Shown here one piece after another: positions 49,701-61,700 of a stretch of 64,000 nt of DNA (positions are counted from its first letter, which is position 1; every line of letters begins with the position of its first letter). Location: the NCBI GenBank assembly GCA_005408345.1, contig SEMN01001003.1, positions 62,001 to 126,000 of the forward strand, written 5' to 3'. Under the pieces are notes generated by a model. The model saw only the letters and a list, made by a program, of their open reading frames with translations, was not told the origin of the DNA and did no database searches. The DNA comes from Macquaria australasica (taxonomy: Eukaryota; Chordata; Actinopteri; Centrarchiformes; Percichthyidae). The position numbers were made by a program, and so were the translations under genes.

Positions 49701-52700
49701 CAGTGACACTATTCTGTACTTCTTATCTGCGGACAGGCGTTTCTTACTCTTTTTCCAGGCCACCTCGAATGGTGCAGAGCCTGCAATCTCACACTCCAAT
49801 ACAGCTACAGATCCTCTGACTGCCTCAACGGAGAGTAACTCCTTTCTGAAAGATGGCGGTTCTAAAGGGGAACATATAGTTCGGTTAGACAAGTTCTTAT
49901 TCTGACTGAAAATTTGGTTCTGTAATAAAATTGCATAAGTCTACACACCTTTCACTGTTACTTTAGTGCTGCAGCTTTCACACCCAGACTCATTGAGAAC
50001 CTCACAGGTGTAGTTTCCACTGTCACTCAACATGACATCCTGTATCTCAAGAGTGGTGACACCATCCTTCAGAGTGATATCATATCTGCCACCAGCAGAC
50101 AGCTCACTGTTATTAAAGAACCAGGTGGTGTGAAGTTCAGGGGATCCTTTGACGGTGCACTGCAGCCGTGCAGTGCTGCCTTGCTTCCAAACTGTGGTGG
50201 CTTCCAGCCTCTTTCCAAAGACTGGTGGCTCTGGAGAGGTGTGCGGTTAAAAAGAGCCAATATGAAGTCAAAGAAGTCATTTAAAAATCACAACCCAGCA
50301 TTGAAAGAAAAGATATTTAAGACTTGAAAAAAGGGCAGCTGGAGCTGCACTTATAACATGAACCACACCACAGAATAAAATGATGTTAATTGATGTACTG
50401 CAGATTTGCAACAGCTTCAAATGCTGCAGTAGCCATGCAAGTTAACTAGACAGTTCTTACCTTGTACCTTCACCGAACTGGAGCAAGTTGCACTCCCAGC
50501 TTCATTTGTCACGGTACACACATAATTTCCACAATCTTTCAGTGTGGTCTTTAGGATATCAAGAGTAACTGTCTTATCCTCAAAAGACAATTTACAGTCT
50601 GGAGACTGATGGACCTTTCTACCATCTCTGGTCCAGGTGACAGTTACTCCAGTGTCCTCATCCACCTGACACTCAAGGTGCAGAGGTGCACCGACCACAG
50701 CAGCAACCGGACCCAGGGGCTTTACAAAGTTGGGCTTATCAATAACAAGCAGCTCCATGCTGCACTCAGCTGTCCCAACATTATTAGACACCTTGCACAC
50801 ATAAAGCCCCCTGTCAGCTGGCTCAAGTTTGGTAATCTCAAGAGTGTGCTTATTCTTTTCACAAGAGGTTTGGTAGTGTGTAGGCACTTTGGGTAAGGCC
50901 TGGTTGTCTTTGAGCCAGACAACATTCAGTGGAGCAGATCCTGTTATTACACACTGTATCATTGCCCTCTTTCCAACATACATAGTCTGAGGGTCAGGTT
51001 TAGTTATAAAGGCAGGAGGGAATTGCTCTATAAGAATTAAGAAGAAGAGAAACACATTAGCGGTAATATGTTATATCCTGTTAATTTACCTTAACCAAAA
51101 CCTGCCAATTAGACAAAAAGAAACCAGCAAAGAGAAGCAAAAGATGATACCTTAAAGGAAAAAGAAATCAACGACAGTTCTAGATTCAACTTTCATTCAA
51201 CACCAATAACAGTTCCAAACTCAACCAGTGAAGAACAAGGAAACATGCATCGCTCTTACCTGTCACGCTGAGAGAGGCAGAGCATTCGTCACTGCCGTGC
51301 TGATTGGACGCCTTGCAGGTGTATTCACCACTATCGTCCTTGGTTGGGCTCAGAAGCTCCAGACTGGACATGCTGAAGCGACTGATAATCCTGTACTTAT
51401 CACCCTCTTTGATGGGGTGTCCATCTTTGAACCACTTGAAGCTCACGTTCGGAGCATCCTCGGTTTCACATTCAAACTTGGCACTGCTGCCAATGTTGAT
51501 CTCCACAGGGACGATTCTGTGCCTGAACACAGGTTTCACTACATTTTTGGAGAGAAAGAAAGATAAAAAGACAAAGTAAATAAACAGAAGTAGTTGAAAT
51601 GGAAGCAAAATTGAATGTTTCTACTGGAGGTGGTGATATTGTGAACCTTGGATGAAAAGTGACACACAGTTATCCTGTTGTGACTGTGGAGAAGAAAAAT
51701 GATATTAGCTTTGGGTTGATGTGACTGTGGAGGAGGAAAATGGTATTAAATAATACTAATAAAGATGTGATGAGAGGGAGTCTGCAGTAAGAAAAGGAGA
51801 GAAAGCATGCAAAGAAGAATGGACCAGGAATGAGGACTGATGTTTAAAGATATGGAGGTGATTCCTTGGACGGACAGAGTAATGGATATGGGGGTGTTAT
51901 ACATGTGGAGGAATGGATGAACTTGAAGGAAAAGTGAGGATGTCACTGCTGTCTGGTATAAACCTCAAACGTCCAAATTTAGTTTTTGCTTGGAAAATAC
52001 CCAAAGAAACCTTAAGAGACCTTGTGTTTTCAGTTTAGTCTTTAAGAGAATTTCATGGGCATTCAACTAATACCGTTCCAAGTTTATATACAGTTTGAGT
52101 TATGGTTGAGGTTTGCAGACAACAGAATTGGGAATTCACCAATGTGTGAAGTTAGTTGATGATGATAAAGAATTGGCCATCATCAAACCTCTTGAGACCA
52201 CAGTGAGTCTTGAAGATGTTGTAGTCTTGCCGGCTTCATTCTCAGCCTCACAGACATACTCTCCCTGATGCTTCTCCTTGACAACTTTGTTGATAACTAG
52301 TGTGTATGTGTTGTGGTCTTTAGAACACTTGAACTCTTTGCCAGATTTCACCAACTGGCCATTGAAAAACCAGTTAACTTTGGTGACATACTTTATGGTG
52401 GCAGTAAAAATGGCCTTGCCATTTTCCTCAGTGCAAACGGCTTCCAGAGAATCAATGACAACAGGGTAATCTACCAGACTGTCAGAGGACTCACTAATCA
52501 TAATTGCCTCTGAAAGATACTCCTCTCTGGTTTCTCTGTGGACAAAAATATCCAAACATTGTTCAATGGGAACCTGATCCACAGGCACTGTCATGGTCAA
52601 TTCAGAAGCGGTGGCCTCTGACCTGACTGTCCCGCTCACCTGCGTAGACTCATGGACCTCAGACCGACTCTTAACTGTTGCGCTTTGGAAGGAAGCCCTG

Positions 52701-55700
52701 GCTTCAGTTTTCACAGCTGCAGAGTGAGATATAGCAGGAGGAAACCCAACTGCACTCTCTGCCACTATCGTGGTGTCCACCACAGATGACAACACCTCTT
52801 TGGAGGGTGCTGAGCTGACCAGTGCTTTCTGAGGCTTGTCAATCTGCATGGTACCTGGTTGTTCTGATGTAAGACTTTCCTGCTCTTGGAAAACCATAGC
52901 ATGCAGAGCTACCTGAAGTTCAGACCTGAGGTCAGCTGTCTGAGGGTATTCACCTTCAAAAGACAGTGTGATCTCCATGGGGGCACCTGGTGTTGTGATC
53001 AGGTATGTATATGTGGCCCGTTTGGGCTCTCTTTGAACTTTCACTTCCTGTACCTCAACTGCCTCTAACCTTCCGATGACATTGGCTAGTAACACTGGCT
53101 GGTCACTGGCCACAGCAGACTGAAGAGAGTCTCTGAGCTGACGTCGTATATTCAAGCTCGATGGTTTGGGAATCTGAAGGACAAAGTTGAGTTCTTTAGG
53201 TAGAGTCTGAGTGTCCTGAGACTCATGAACAAATAGAACTCCTTTAGGCTGTGTCATGACACTAACAGTCGAGCCCTCAGATTTATGTATCTCATTTGAC
53301 TGCTCTCCCATAATGACCTGCTTTTCTTCTAGCAACATCGACTGTCGCACTGACTGGCCCTCCTGGATCTGGACTGCAAAGTCTTGCTCAGTGGCTTCTA
53401 AGACAGTACAGCTTTCAGTGGCAACTGCATTCTCCTCTATAAAAACAGTTTTTTTGGGAATCTTAGGCTCAGTTTTAATCTCAGGCTTCAATTTCTCATC
53501 AGTTTTAATGCTAATAGTGTGACCCTCCTCCAGAGTCTGAGTGTCTGTGATGTTCAAAGAATGCATGATATTCCAGTAATCCTCTTTCTGGACTAGCGCT
53601 CGCTGGTGCTTGACATCGGTCATGAAAGGCATCTCCTTCGGCAGCTGCATGGGCTGGGAGGAGACTGTGAGGATACTTGAAGGCCTGGGCTCAGTTCGAC
53701 GTTGTGACTGAACCCTGGTCACCGACATATCAAGATCTTTGTGATAATCTGCTGTGATCTCCCTTCTCTCTTCTGAAGTAGCTGCATGACTTCTAGCCTT
53801 TTCTTGTTTCTGCATTGCCATCTGCTGGTCAGGTTTAGTGATGGTAAGTATTCCTTCCTTTGGTAAAACTGATAAAGAATGAATTGACTGAAGGTATTTT
53901 GTTTGCGGTAACTCTTTCTTCGGCTGAACGGATGTGGCATCAGTCTTTGCTGAAAACTCTGAAGTTGCCTCGCAAACCGCAGTTCTTTGCTCTTCTTCAG
54001 TCACCAAATGCAACAAAGTTGGACTCTTCCTCACTTCTACCTGCTCTGTAGAGGGCTTTTCGATGCTGAACCTACCTTCAAACTGTAAAACATCCTGATC
54101 ACGCATAACCTGCAGATTCAGAGGCCTTTCTCCCTCTCGCTGAAGCTGCAGACACACAGAAGATGCTAAACCTGGTACTTGTCCTGCCTGTTCATCTTGG
54201 AGTTCGTATTTCTCTTCAGCACTTACAGCTGACTTATAGACCATGTCTTTGCGTGGGGTGATACTCTCTTGCTCTGGTCTGTGTATTTCAAATGTCTGTT
54301 CCTTGGATAAAGCCACTCTAGTTTCGGTCACTGGTGCTACCACTGGTTTAGATTGCTCTTTCTCAATATAGGGTTTAGTGGCTGCATCTAAAGCTGGCAG
54401 AGGCTCAGAGTGTCTTTCTGTGACTTGCAGTTGCCCTGTAGACTGAGCCGAGTATAAAATCTTAACCCCCTCTGTGACTCTGAAACTCCTCTCTTCACCT
54501 GGCCTGTGGGTGATGGCTGAAGTTTCATCAAGGATGGACAGAGTGGACTCTACTTGGTGACCCCTAACAAGCTGCCTGGGTTCGTTCAAGGTCTTCACGT
54601 GCTCTGGAGCCCGGTCCGTCAAGGCCTCAGCTCTCACTGTGGTGAGTGGGAGGACCTCTTCAGATGTGGCCGACATGAGTTTCGATGGCTGCTCTTTGCC
54701 TAACTTGAGTTCTACAATCTCAGGACTGAGAATCCGTTTGGAGTGCTGCTCAGTGATCTTTTGTCTCTCCTGGACTGAAGATAAGAAAGTCGCCATGTGA
54801 AGCTGTTTCACAGGAAAAGCTGAGACCTGAGGTGGATGAGTTGGAGCCAAAGAAACCCTCTCTTGTATTTCATGAGACTGCAGCACTGCCGCCTGGTGGC
54901 TAAGCTGCTCTCGATGAACGGTGGCAGCAGAGATATCGAGCTCTCTGAGGGTTCCTACCTCCTCGCTGGGAATTATCTGCCGGTCTTCAGTGCTAATAGT
55001 ATAAATCATCTGATCAGCCAGAGTTCTTTCCTGGTATAATCTGGATTCTGTGGTTTGTTCGGTCATGGATATTTTCAAATCTTTTGTTTTCTTAACTAAC
55101 GTGTGCTCTTCCTGGACTTTCTCCCTGAACACCAGCAGCTCAGCGGTACAAGAGGCTTCCCCATATTGGTTAGAGGCCTTACAGGTGTAGACCCCGCTGT
55201 GCTCTTTTTTGACACTCTTTATATTGATAAAGCCTGATCCATCTGGGTTGTTCACAATGATACAGAACCCACTTGGCTGAATGTGGAAGCTACCTTTGAG
55301 CCACTGAATCTCAGGGAGAGGATCTCCGGTCACAATGTACCTGAAGAAAGCCTGGCCTCCCTCAGACAGCTGAAGAGACTCTATAATTTTAGTGAATTCT
55401 GGGGGTTTGCCAGTTGGTACAAACATTCTCCTGTCAGCTTTTTCCTCCCTTTCTGGCTCCTTCATCTGAACATGTAAATAAGAAGTGCAAGTTGACTGGC
55501 CAAATCTATTGCTGACTGTACAGGAGTACTCTCCTTCAAACTCCCTTTGAACTTTGGTAATGACCAAGGTATACTCATCTCGCTCGTGAAGGAACGTATA
55601 CATGGACGAACTCGTTATAGTCTGTCCGTTATGGAGCCACTGAACAGTGGGCTTAGGGAAACCGGACACTTTGACGGTAAAAGTAACAGTTTCTCCAACA

Positions 55701-58700
55701 GTCACAGCTGCTGGAGAAAGTTCACTGAGGAAAACTGGTTTCTCTTTTTTCTTCTCCAAAGTGCTGGAGTAGCGTTTGGGCTCTGGCTTGAGTTCAAGTG
55801 TTCTGGCTTCATCTGGTAACTTTAGTCCAGTGTAGTATGATTCCTGGGTTTCCTCTTCTGCTGTGATGGTTGAGCTAGAGAAGGCTGAGTGGAATAATAA
55901 CAGTTTAAAGTAAAGTGAGACACACACTCCAACCACAATACAATCAGCTGCACTGAAAACAGAATAACTTAAGCATCCACAGTTGAGTTATATTTGACTG
56001 CAAGGTAAGTCAAAGGACCATATAATTTTGCACCTTTTAGCCAAATTCTATTGTTTTTTAAATTAACATGGATTTCCTACCAGCGCAACCTGAGGACAGA
56101 AATACATTGTTTGTTAAGATATAAGGAACCGCATTCAAAAAATTCTACATCATGAAAAAGACATCCCTGCTGACATGAAACAATATTTACCTTTCACTTC
56201 TTCTTGGACTTGAGTCATAGGTTCCTTCTCCACTGCAGTTACTGTAAAGACACAAATGTTTACAAATTAAAAACACTCCCAAAACTGCACATTTGGTCTC
56301 ATATGGTGCAAGACTGTTAGAATCAGTGACAGGTCGTGCATCCATATTATCCATTTGATTTGTTTTTGTTTTTTGTTTTTACTGACATTCTTGCATGCTT
56401 CCTTTTGGTCTTTAGTGTACAGCACCTCTGGCTTTTCGGAAATTGCTCAGTGATATGAGTGTCCCTCTCTATTTGTCTCTTTTGATGTTGTAGTCAGTAA
56501 AGCAGGACACAAAGGTCAGCGACCTCTCCTAAACACAGTGGTTAAAACCTTGTTGAAGAAGTGGTGTTTCTGTGTCAAGAAGTGTGCCTCTGCTGGCTGT
56601 GTAGGTGGAAAGCAGTGTGGATGAGTGTTGGGCCAAACAAAGCCCGAGCGAGCAGAAGGACCAAAAGCATGCAGATGCCAACCTTTCATCACTGTGCTGC
56701 ACTCAGCATCCCCAGCTGAGTTGACATTTTTGCAAGTGTAAGAGCCCCCTTGTCTGGATCCCACATTGTTAACATTTACACAGCACAGGGGGCCGTCTTG
56801 TTTCAGAGAGTAAGACACAGAATCCTCAACATTCAACCGGTTGTAAAGCCAAATGACAAATGGAGTGGGAACCCCCTTCATAACGCAATACATGGAGCTG
56901 CTATCTCTGTTTCTGATCAGCAGCTCAGGGGGGAGTTTGATCAGGAACTCGGGGCAGCTGGAGAGGCGTTGACCTTGCTTGTCATGAGGCACAACATCAG
57001 GGAAATACAGGTGGCTGATGAGGCTGTAAGGTCTCTGGGAAGATGGAGGCGACGGTCCCGGCTTCTCCACCGCCTCCTGCTTGTCTTGGTCAGGGGGATC
57101 ACTAAGGGTCTCCCTGTCTGCCTGAGACACTTTACGCACAGAATCGGTAGGGATGGGGGTTTCTGCTTTGAGATTTGCTTCTTTGGCTGGGTGAGAATAA
57201 AGTTAGGGAGAGTAATTAGGGGTCAGAGTGTATAAGGCTATGACTCTAAACACTAAAGGGGTTAGTAGGATGGATGGATGAGGTTAGCGAGGCAATGCTG
57301 GCAACAGCAGGAAAAGAATAAACTAGATTACAAAGCTTGTTATTCTATTACATTCTAATAGGTTACAGGCTAAGAGGAAATATTAAATAATGAGAAGAGG
57401 GGACGAAGCAGGGTGAGCAGGGGGAGCAGGTGGAGCGGTACGATGGACCAGATAGAGAGACAGACTAATAAAAAAAGAAAGATTAACCACCTTCAACAGT
57501 GAGCTGGGCGGAGGAGCTGTTCTGGCCGCGTTGGTTTGTGGCGGTGCAGCAGTACACACCCTGGTCCGCCATGCCAACACCCTGGATGACCAGGGACAAC
57601 AGCCCCCCAATCTGAGAGCTCCTCACCCGCTCTGTGTTCGCCAGACTCTGGCCGTTATGATCCCAAACCACCCCAGTGAAGGGCTGCCCATCAAACGAGC
57701 AGCTGAACTCAGCCATCTCACCACTTTTCACCCGGACGTCGCTCATTTCCATCAGCAGTTTGGGGCTGGCTGAGAGTTTGGTATCAAAGCTGCTCTCAGA
57801 GCTCATCTTCACTGAGCTTACACTCTCCATCTCAATCTCAACTGTCCTCCAAGTCACAGAGGAACTCTCAGAGACCGTCTCAGTAAATTCAACACTGTGA
57901 GATGTTTGTCCTACTGACAGAGAGCTGAAACTCTCTGTCTGAGCCTCCAGTCTCTGACTTAGCTTAGTCTCAGCCCCAGTACTCGACACAATAGCTAAGG
58001 CTTTTTGATCTGGGCAATAAGAAAGAGTAGAAGAAATAGGTCAACACATCATTCTGGTGACTTCTTCAGGTTACTTGTGTCACAGCTTGTTGCCAAAAGT
58101 GCAGCTGGAGTGGAGCGTTGAGGATCAGTCATGATCAGTGAGGGAGTGGACAGTGGATGGTTTCCGCTGTCAATCATGCAAGCTTGACTGGAGCCAAAAT
58201 TTTAAATAAAAAACAGCTATAGATTATGTCCGTGCTCGAGCATGAGGAACCTAGATGGCTATATTTCCAAAGTTCAGTTCTGTTTTGACCATGCTGCATT
58301 CCTCTGAAATACAGATTCATGTCTCAGAATAAAGATGTCCCTACTGTTAAGAGTTATTCATGTAGGAAGAGAAGACAGTCATGCATCATGTGAGAGAAAC
58401 CTGTAGGATCAACTGTGTTTACAAAGAGGATGTCATAAAACAGAAACAATCCAGTAGCTGATTCAAAATATATTTGTCCTGCATGCTCACAGAAACAATT
58501 AACTACAGTTTAACTGTAACATCACCATAAAAATAAAAATATGAACAAGTTTCTGAAGGCTGAGGTGGCAAATTGTTACTAAACCAGGGGCTGGTTGCAC
58601 AAACATCTTGTTGACAGATAGAGACAGGAGAGTCTCAGTCTTGAATTCATTTTTACAGACAGTAGCACACAAATACAGACAAACTAATTAAAGCCTAAAA

Positions 58701-61700
58701 AGTCAACCATTCCTCTGGCTATGACTCTATTTGACCATAGACTGTATAAAAGAAGTGGAAGTAGTCTCTGGGTCTGAAAAGTGAAGCCCCTTGTTGGCCA
58801 TTCCTTCTAATGGCCAACAGGGGGTGACTCTACTGGTTGCATAAAGAAGTCTGATCATTGTTCAGTGTTCGGTTGTACTTAAAGACACTCTAAGGAGTTG
58901 TCTGTTCATTTTTTCCAGTAAGTACCTTTTGTTTTAAGCCTGTTTTTCGCTAGCCAAAATTAGCATACCAAGTAATATCACAGTTAATGCGAATTATGTA
59001 ATGACTGTGGTTTGGGGACTGGGGAAGTAAATAGTTCTGAACTGATAAAATACATTTTGACATAAAGGTTGCTCTAAAAATGATATTAGCTTGCTAGCTA
59101 ATGTTGGCATAACTTGCCCTAATTGTTGTCATGATATGCCGCTCATACTTGGCAGTTCCAAAAGGATCTTAGAAAGGTTCTGGTGATTATTCTGGCTGAA
59201 AATAACTACATTTTCAGAGGATTTTCTCACTCTTTTCACCTCTGAAGTACCTAGCAGTTTCTCCCTGCTTCCAGTCTTTGTTAAGCTAGTTTAAACACCT
59301 ATATCTGTATTAGATGCACATAGATTAAAATGATATCCATCTTCTCAGGTGACTGGATTTTCCAACATGTTGCAGTGCACTTGGTTGCTTGTTAGCTAGT
59401 AAGCTAAGATGTCAGCTAGCTCACGTCAACCTTCTTGTTAACCAAGGAAATTATAGTTCACTTAAATTTGTTGTTTGGTTGGTTGTTTTAGGAATTAAAT
59501 AATTTTCAATAGGTAGAATAAACATTTTACATTATGGGTGCTCTAAAATTTACATTAGCTTGATAGCTGAAATAAGCATTATATGCCCCACTGTTGAAAA
59601 TGGCATGGCTACCATGCTATCATAGGGTTTTTTTGTGATTACTTTGGCTGAAAATGTGTAAATTTGCAGTGGATTTTCTAGTTTTATTTAGTTTTGAAAG
59701 AGCTTAAAGTTTCCCTCTGTTTCCAGTCTTTGTTCTAAGCTAGGCTAGGCACAGATGGAACCGATATCCATCTTCTCATATGAATCTGATGAAGACAGAG
59801 AACAAGAGGGTATCACAAAATGCCGGCATCTAAAATCTTTGTGCAACCACCAGCAGTTGATCTCTGGCTCTGGCATACTGAACACACGTGCCTGAAACCT
59901 CGCCACTCCCCCATGCAGACTTCTATAAAAAATAAAATCAATATCAGTTGTTTTTTTGTGCCAATAGATGCTTCATCTTATATTTGATAAGTGAGTGAGT
60001 GTGAAGCATGCCCCTGAAGTTTTGATGCAACATCCTCTTCTAGCTTTAGCCCTGAAGGGAAGGAGGAGACTCTTCAACACCTAAAAGCACATCTGTCTGG
60101 ACGGTATGTGCTGTACTTACACATAAGGATGCTCTGATTGATAAAGAACTCATTGATCAAGATTGAGCCCATAATCATTGTAATCAAATCAGGGAGTGGT
60201 ATTATACTTTGCTGATTAGTTCCCAATAACTAGGGCCTCCGTTAGCTAACCAGCTAACAGTGCTAACAGAGAATTTCAGATTTTGTTTCTAAATGAAAAA
60301 AGACAAAAGATTTTTTGGATGTTTCTGAGTTTCTTAGATTTTGAGCTGAAAATCAGAGCAACCCTAGTTAAAAACATGCTAGCAGAGCAGGTCTTAGTTT
60401 GACTACTGAAGCACATGCAATGCGTACTGGTCTAACAGTGACAGTTTTATCTGAATGTCATTGGCACGTTAACGTTAATCTGAATACTCACCGTCAATGT
60501 TCAAAGTCGCAGCACATGTGACCATTCCTGCCGAGTTTGTGGCAACACATGAGTACTCTCCTTCGTGGTCGAGGAGAACTCTGGAAATCTCCAACTGGCA
60601 GGTTTCACCATAATGAGACATACTGAAGATGTCTGACTGTCTGATCTCTCTGTCATTACAGAACCAAGAAATCTGCAGATCTGGAGACACAGTGTTCATT
60701 CACAGTCAGGATCATCTGAACCACATGTGTTTTATTATAATCACTTCAAATAATACAACTAATAATTGATCACCTATTAGAGAATTTCTGGTAAACGAGT
60801 ATCGCAAGTACTGGACAGTAAAATGTGACAGTATTTATTTTTAAACCAACAAACAGATGAAGGTGAGCAGTGGTCACTACCTTCCCCAGAGACGGTGCAC
60901 TGGAACTGGGCAGGGTGTCCCTCTGTGACCAGGACATCCCGTATGGGAGCGATGAGGACCGGAGCAGAGACCCGAGCCACAGTTTCAACCACCTCAGGAA
61001 CTGGAAGACAGACAAGACAAAATTTGCAGTAACAACAAAATGGAGCAGAGAACCAAACCACAGCGTTGCTGCACTCTGTTAATCTGTGGACTCTACAAGC
61101 CACCACCGCACTTACTGCCAAAGCTAGCTGGGGAGATTGTCTCGGCTAGTCTTAGCTAAAGCTAAATTTGATCACTTTTTTCCCCAGCTGTATCCCTAAT
61201 ATGCAATTTTAAAAAATGTCAATTTTGATGAACCGATATTTTGGTAATTCAGTTTGTTATCACGTAACTACATGAGGCAGTAACTTAATTGATTCATAAT
61301 GGGGAAACCCAGCTACACTTCTGCTTAAGCTAACGTTTATGTAGCTTCTATGGCAATAATTGTTTGGGTAAAATAATCTGCCTAAAAACCTGCTGGCTAG
61401 CATGAAAACTTGTTTCTGTAGTTACTGTTCTCTGCCTTTGTAGGGCAGAATAGATTTGTTAAGTGATGAATCAAACAAATTGTTAGTTGAAGTAAAGCCT
61501 CTACACCTTTGAGTATTTGTAGCACTGCAACATTGGAAAAACAGGCAAACAGATACTGACTGTCTAAATTGACTAAAATTTAAGCTTCACAACCCTAATG
61601 CAAGCCTAGAAGGAAAAAACAAAACAGATTCCAACATCTCGATACCTTGCCGTGAGAAATTTCTAAACGTACCTTCCACCGTGAGAGGGGCGGAGCTTGT

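Larger units (their letters stand above)
58010..60491. other. longest intron of the window
   Basis: 2,482 bases between I21 and I22 exons. No open frame of note on the minus strand. It holds a repeat with a hairpin (58733-58850) and a decayed direct duplication (about 59060-59300 and 59530-59760). Confidence 0.7.

Noticed and set aside
55861..55884. Alternative start of the N2B exon at 'ccttctctag'
   Set aside because: It would need a phase 2 upstream exon, whereas the 51-base exon ends in phase 1; the 'ccactcag' site 10 bases earlier fits.
56750..57235. Plus-strand frame of 161 codons opposite the I23 exon
   Set aside because: Antisense shadow of a coding exon; the minus-strand Ig with its splice sites explains the sequence.
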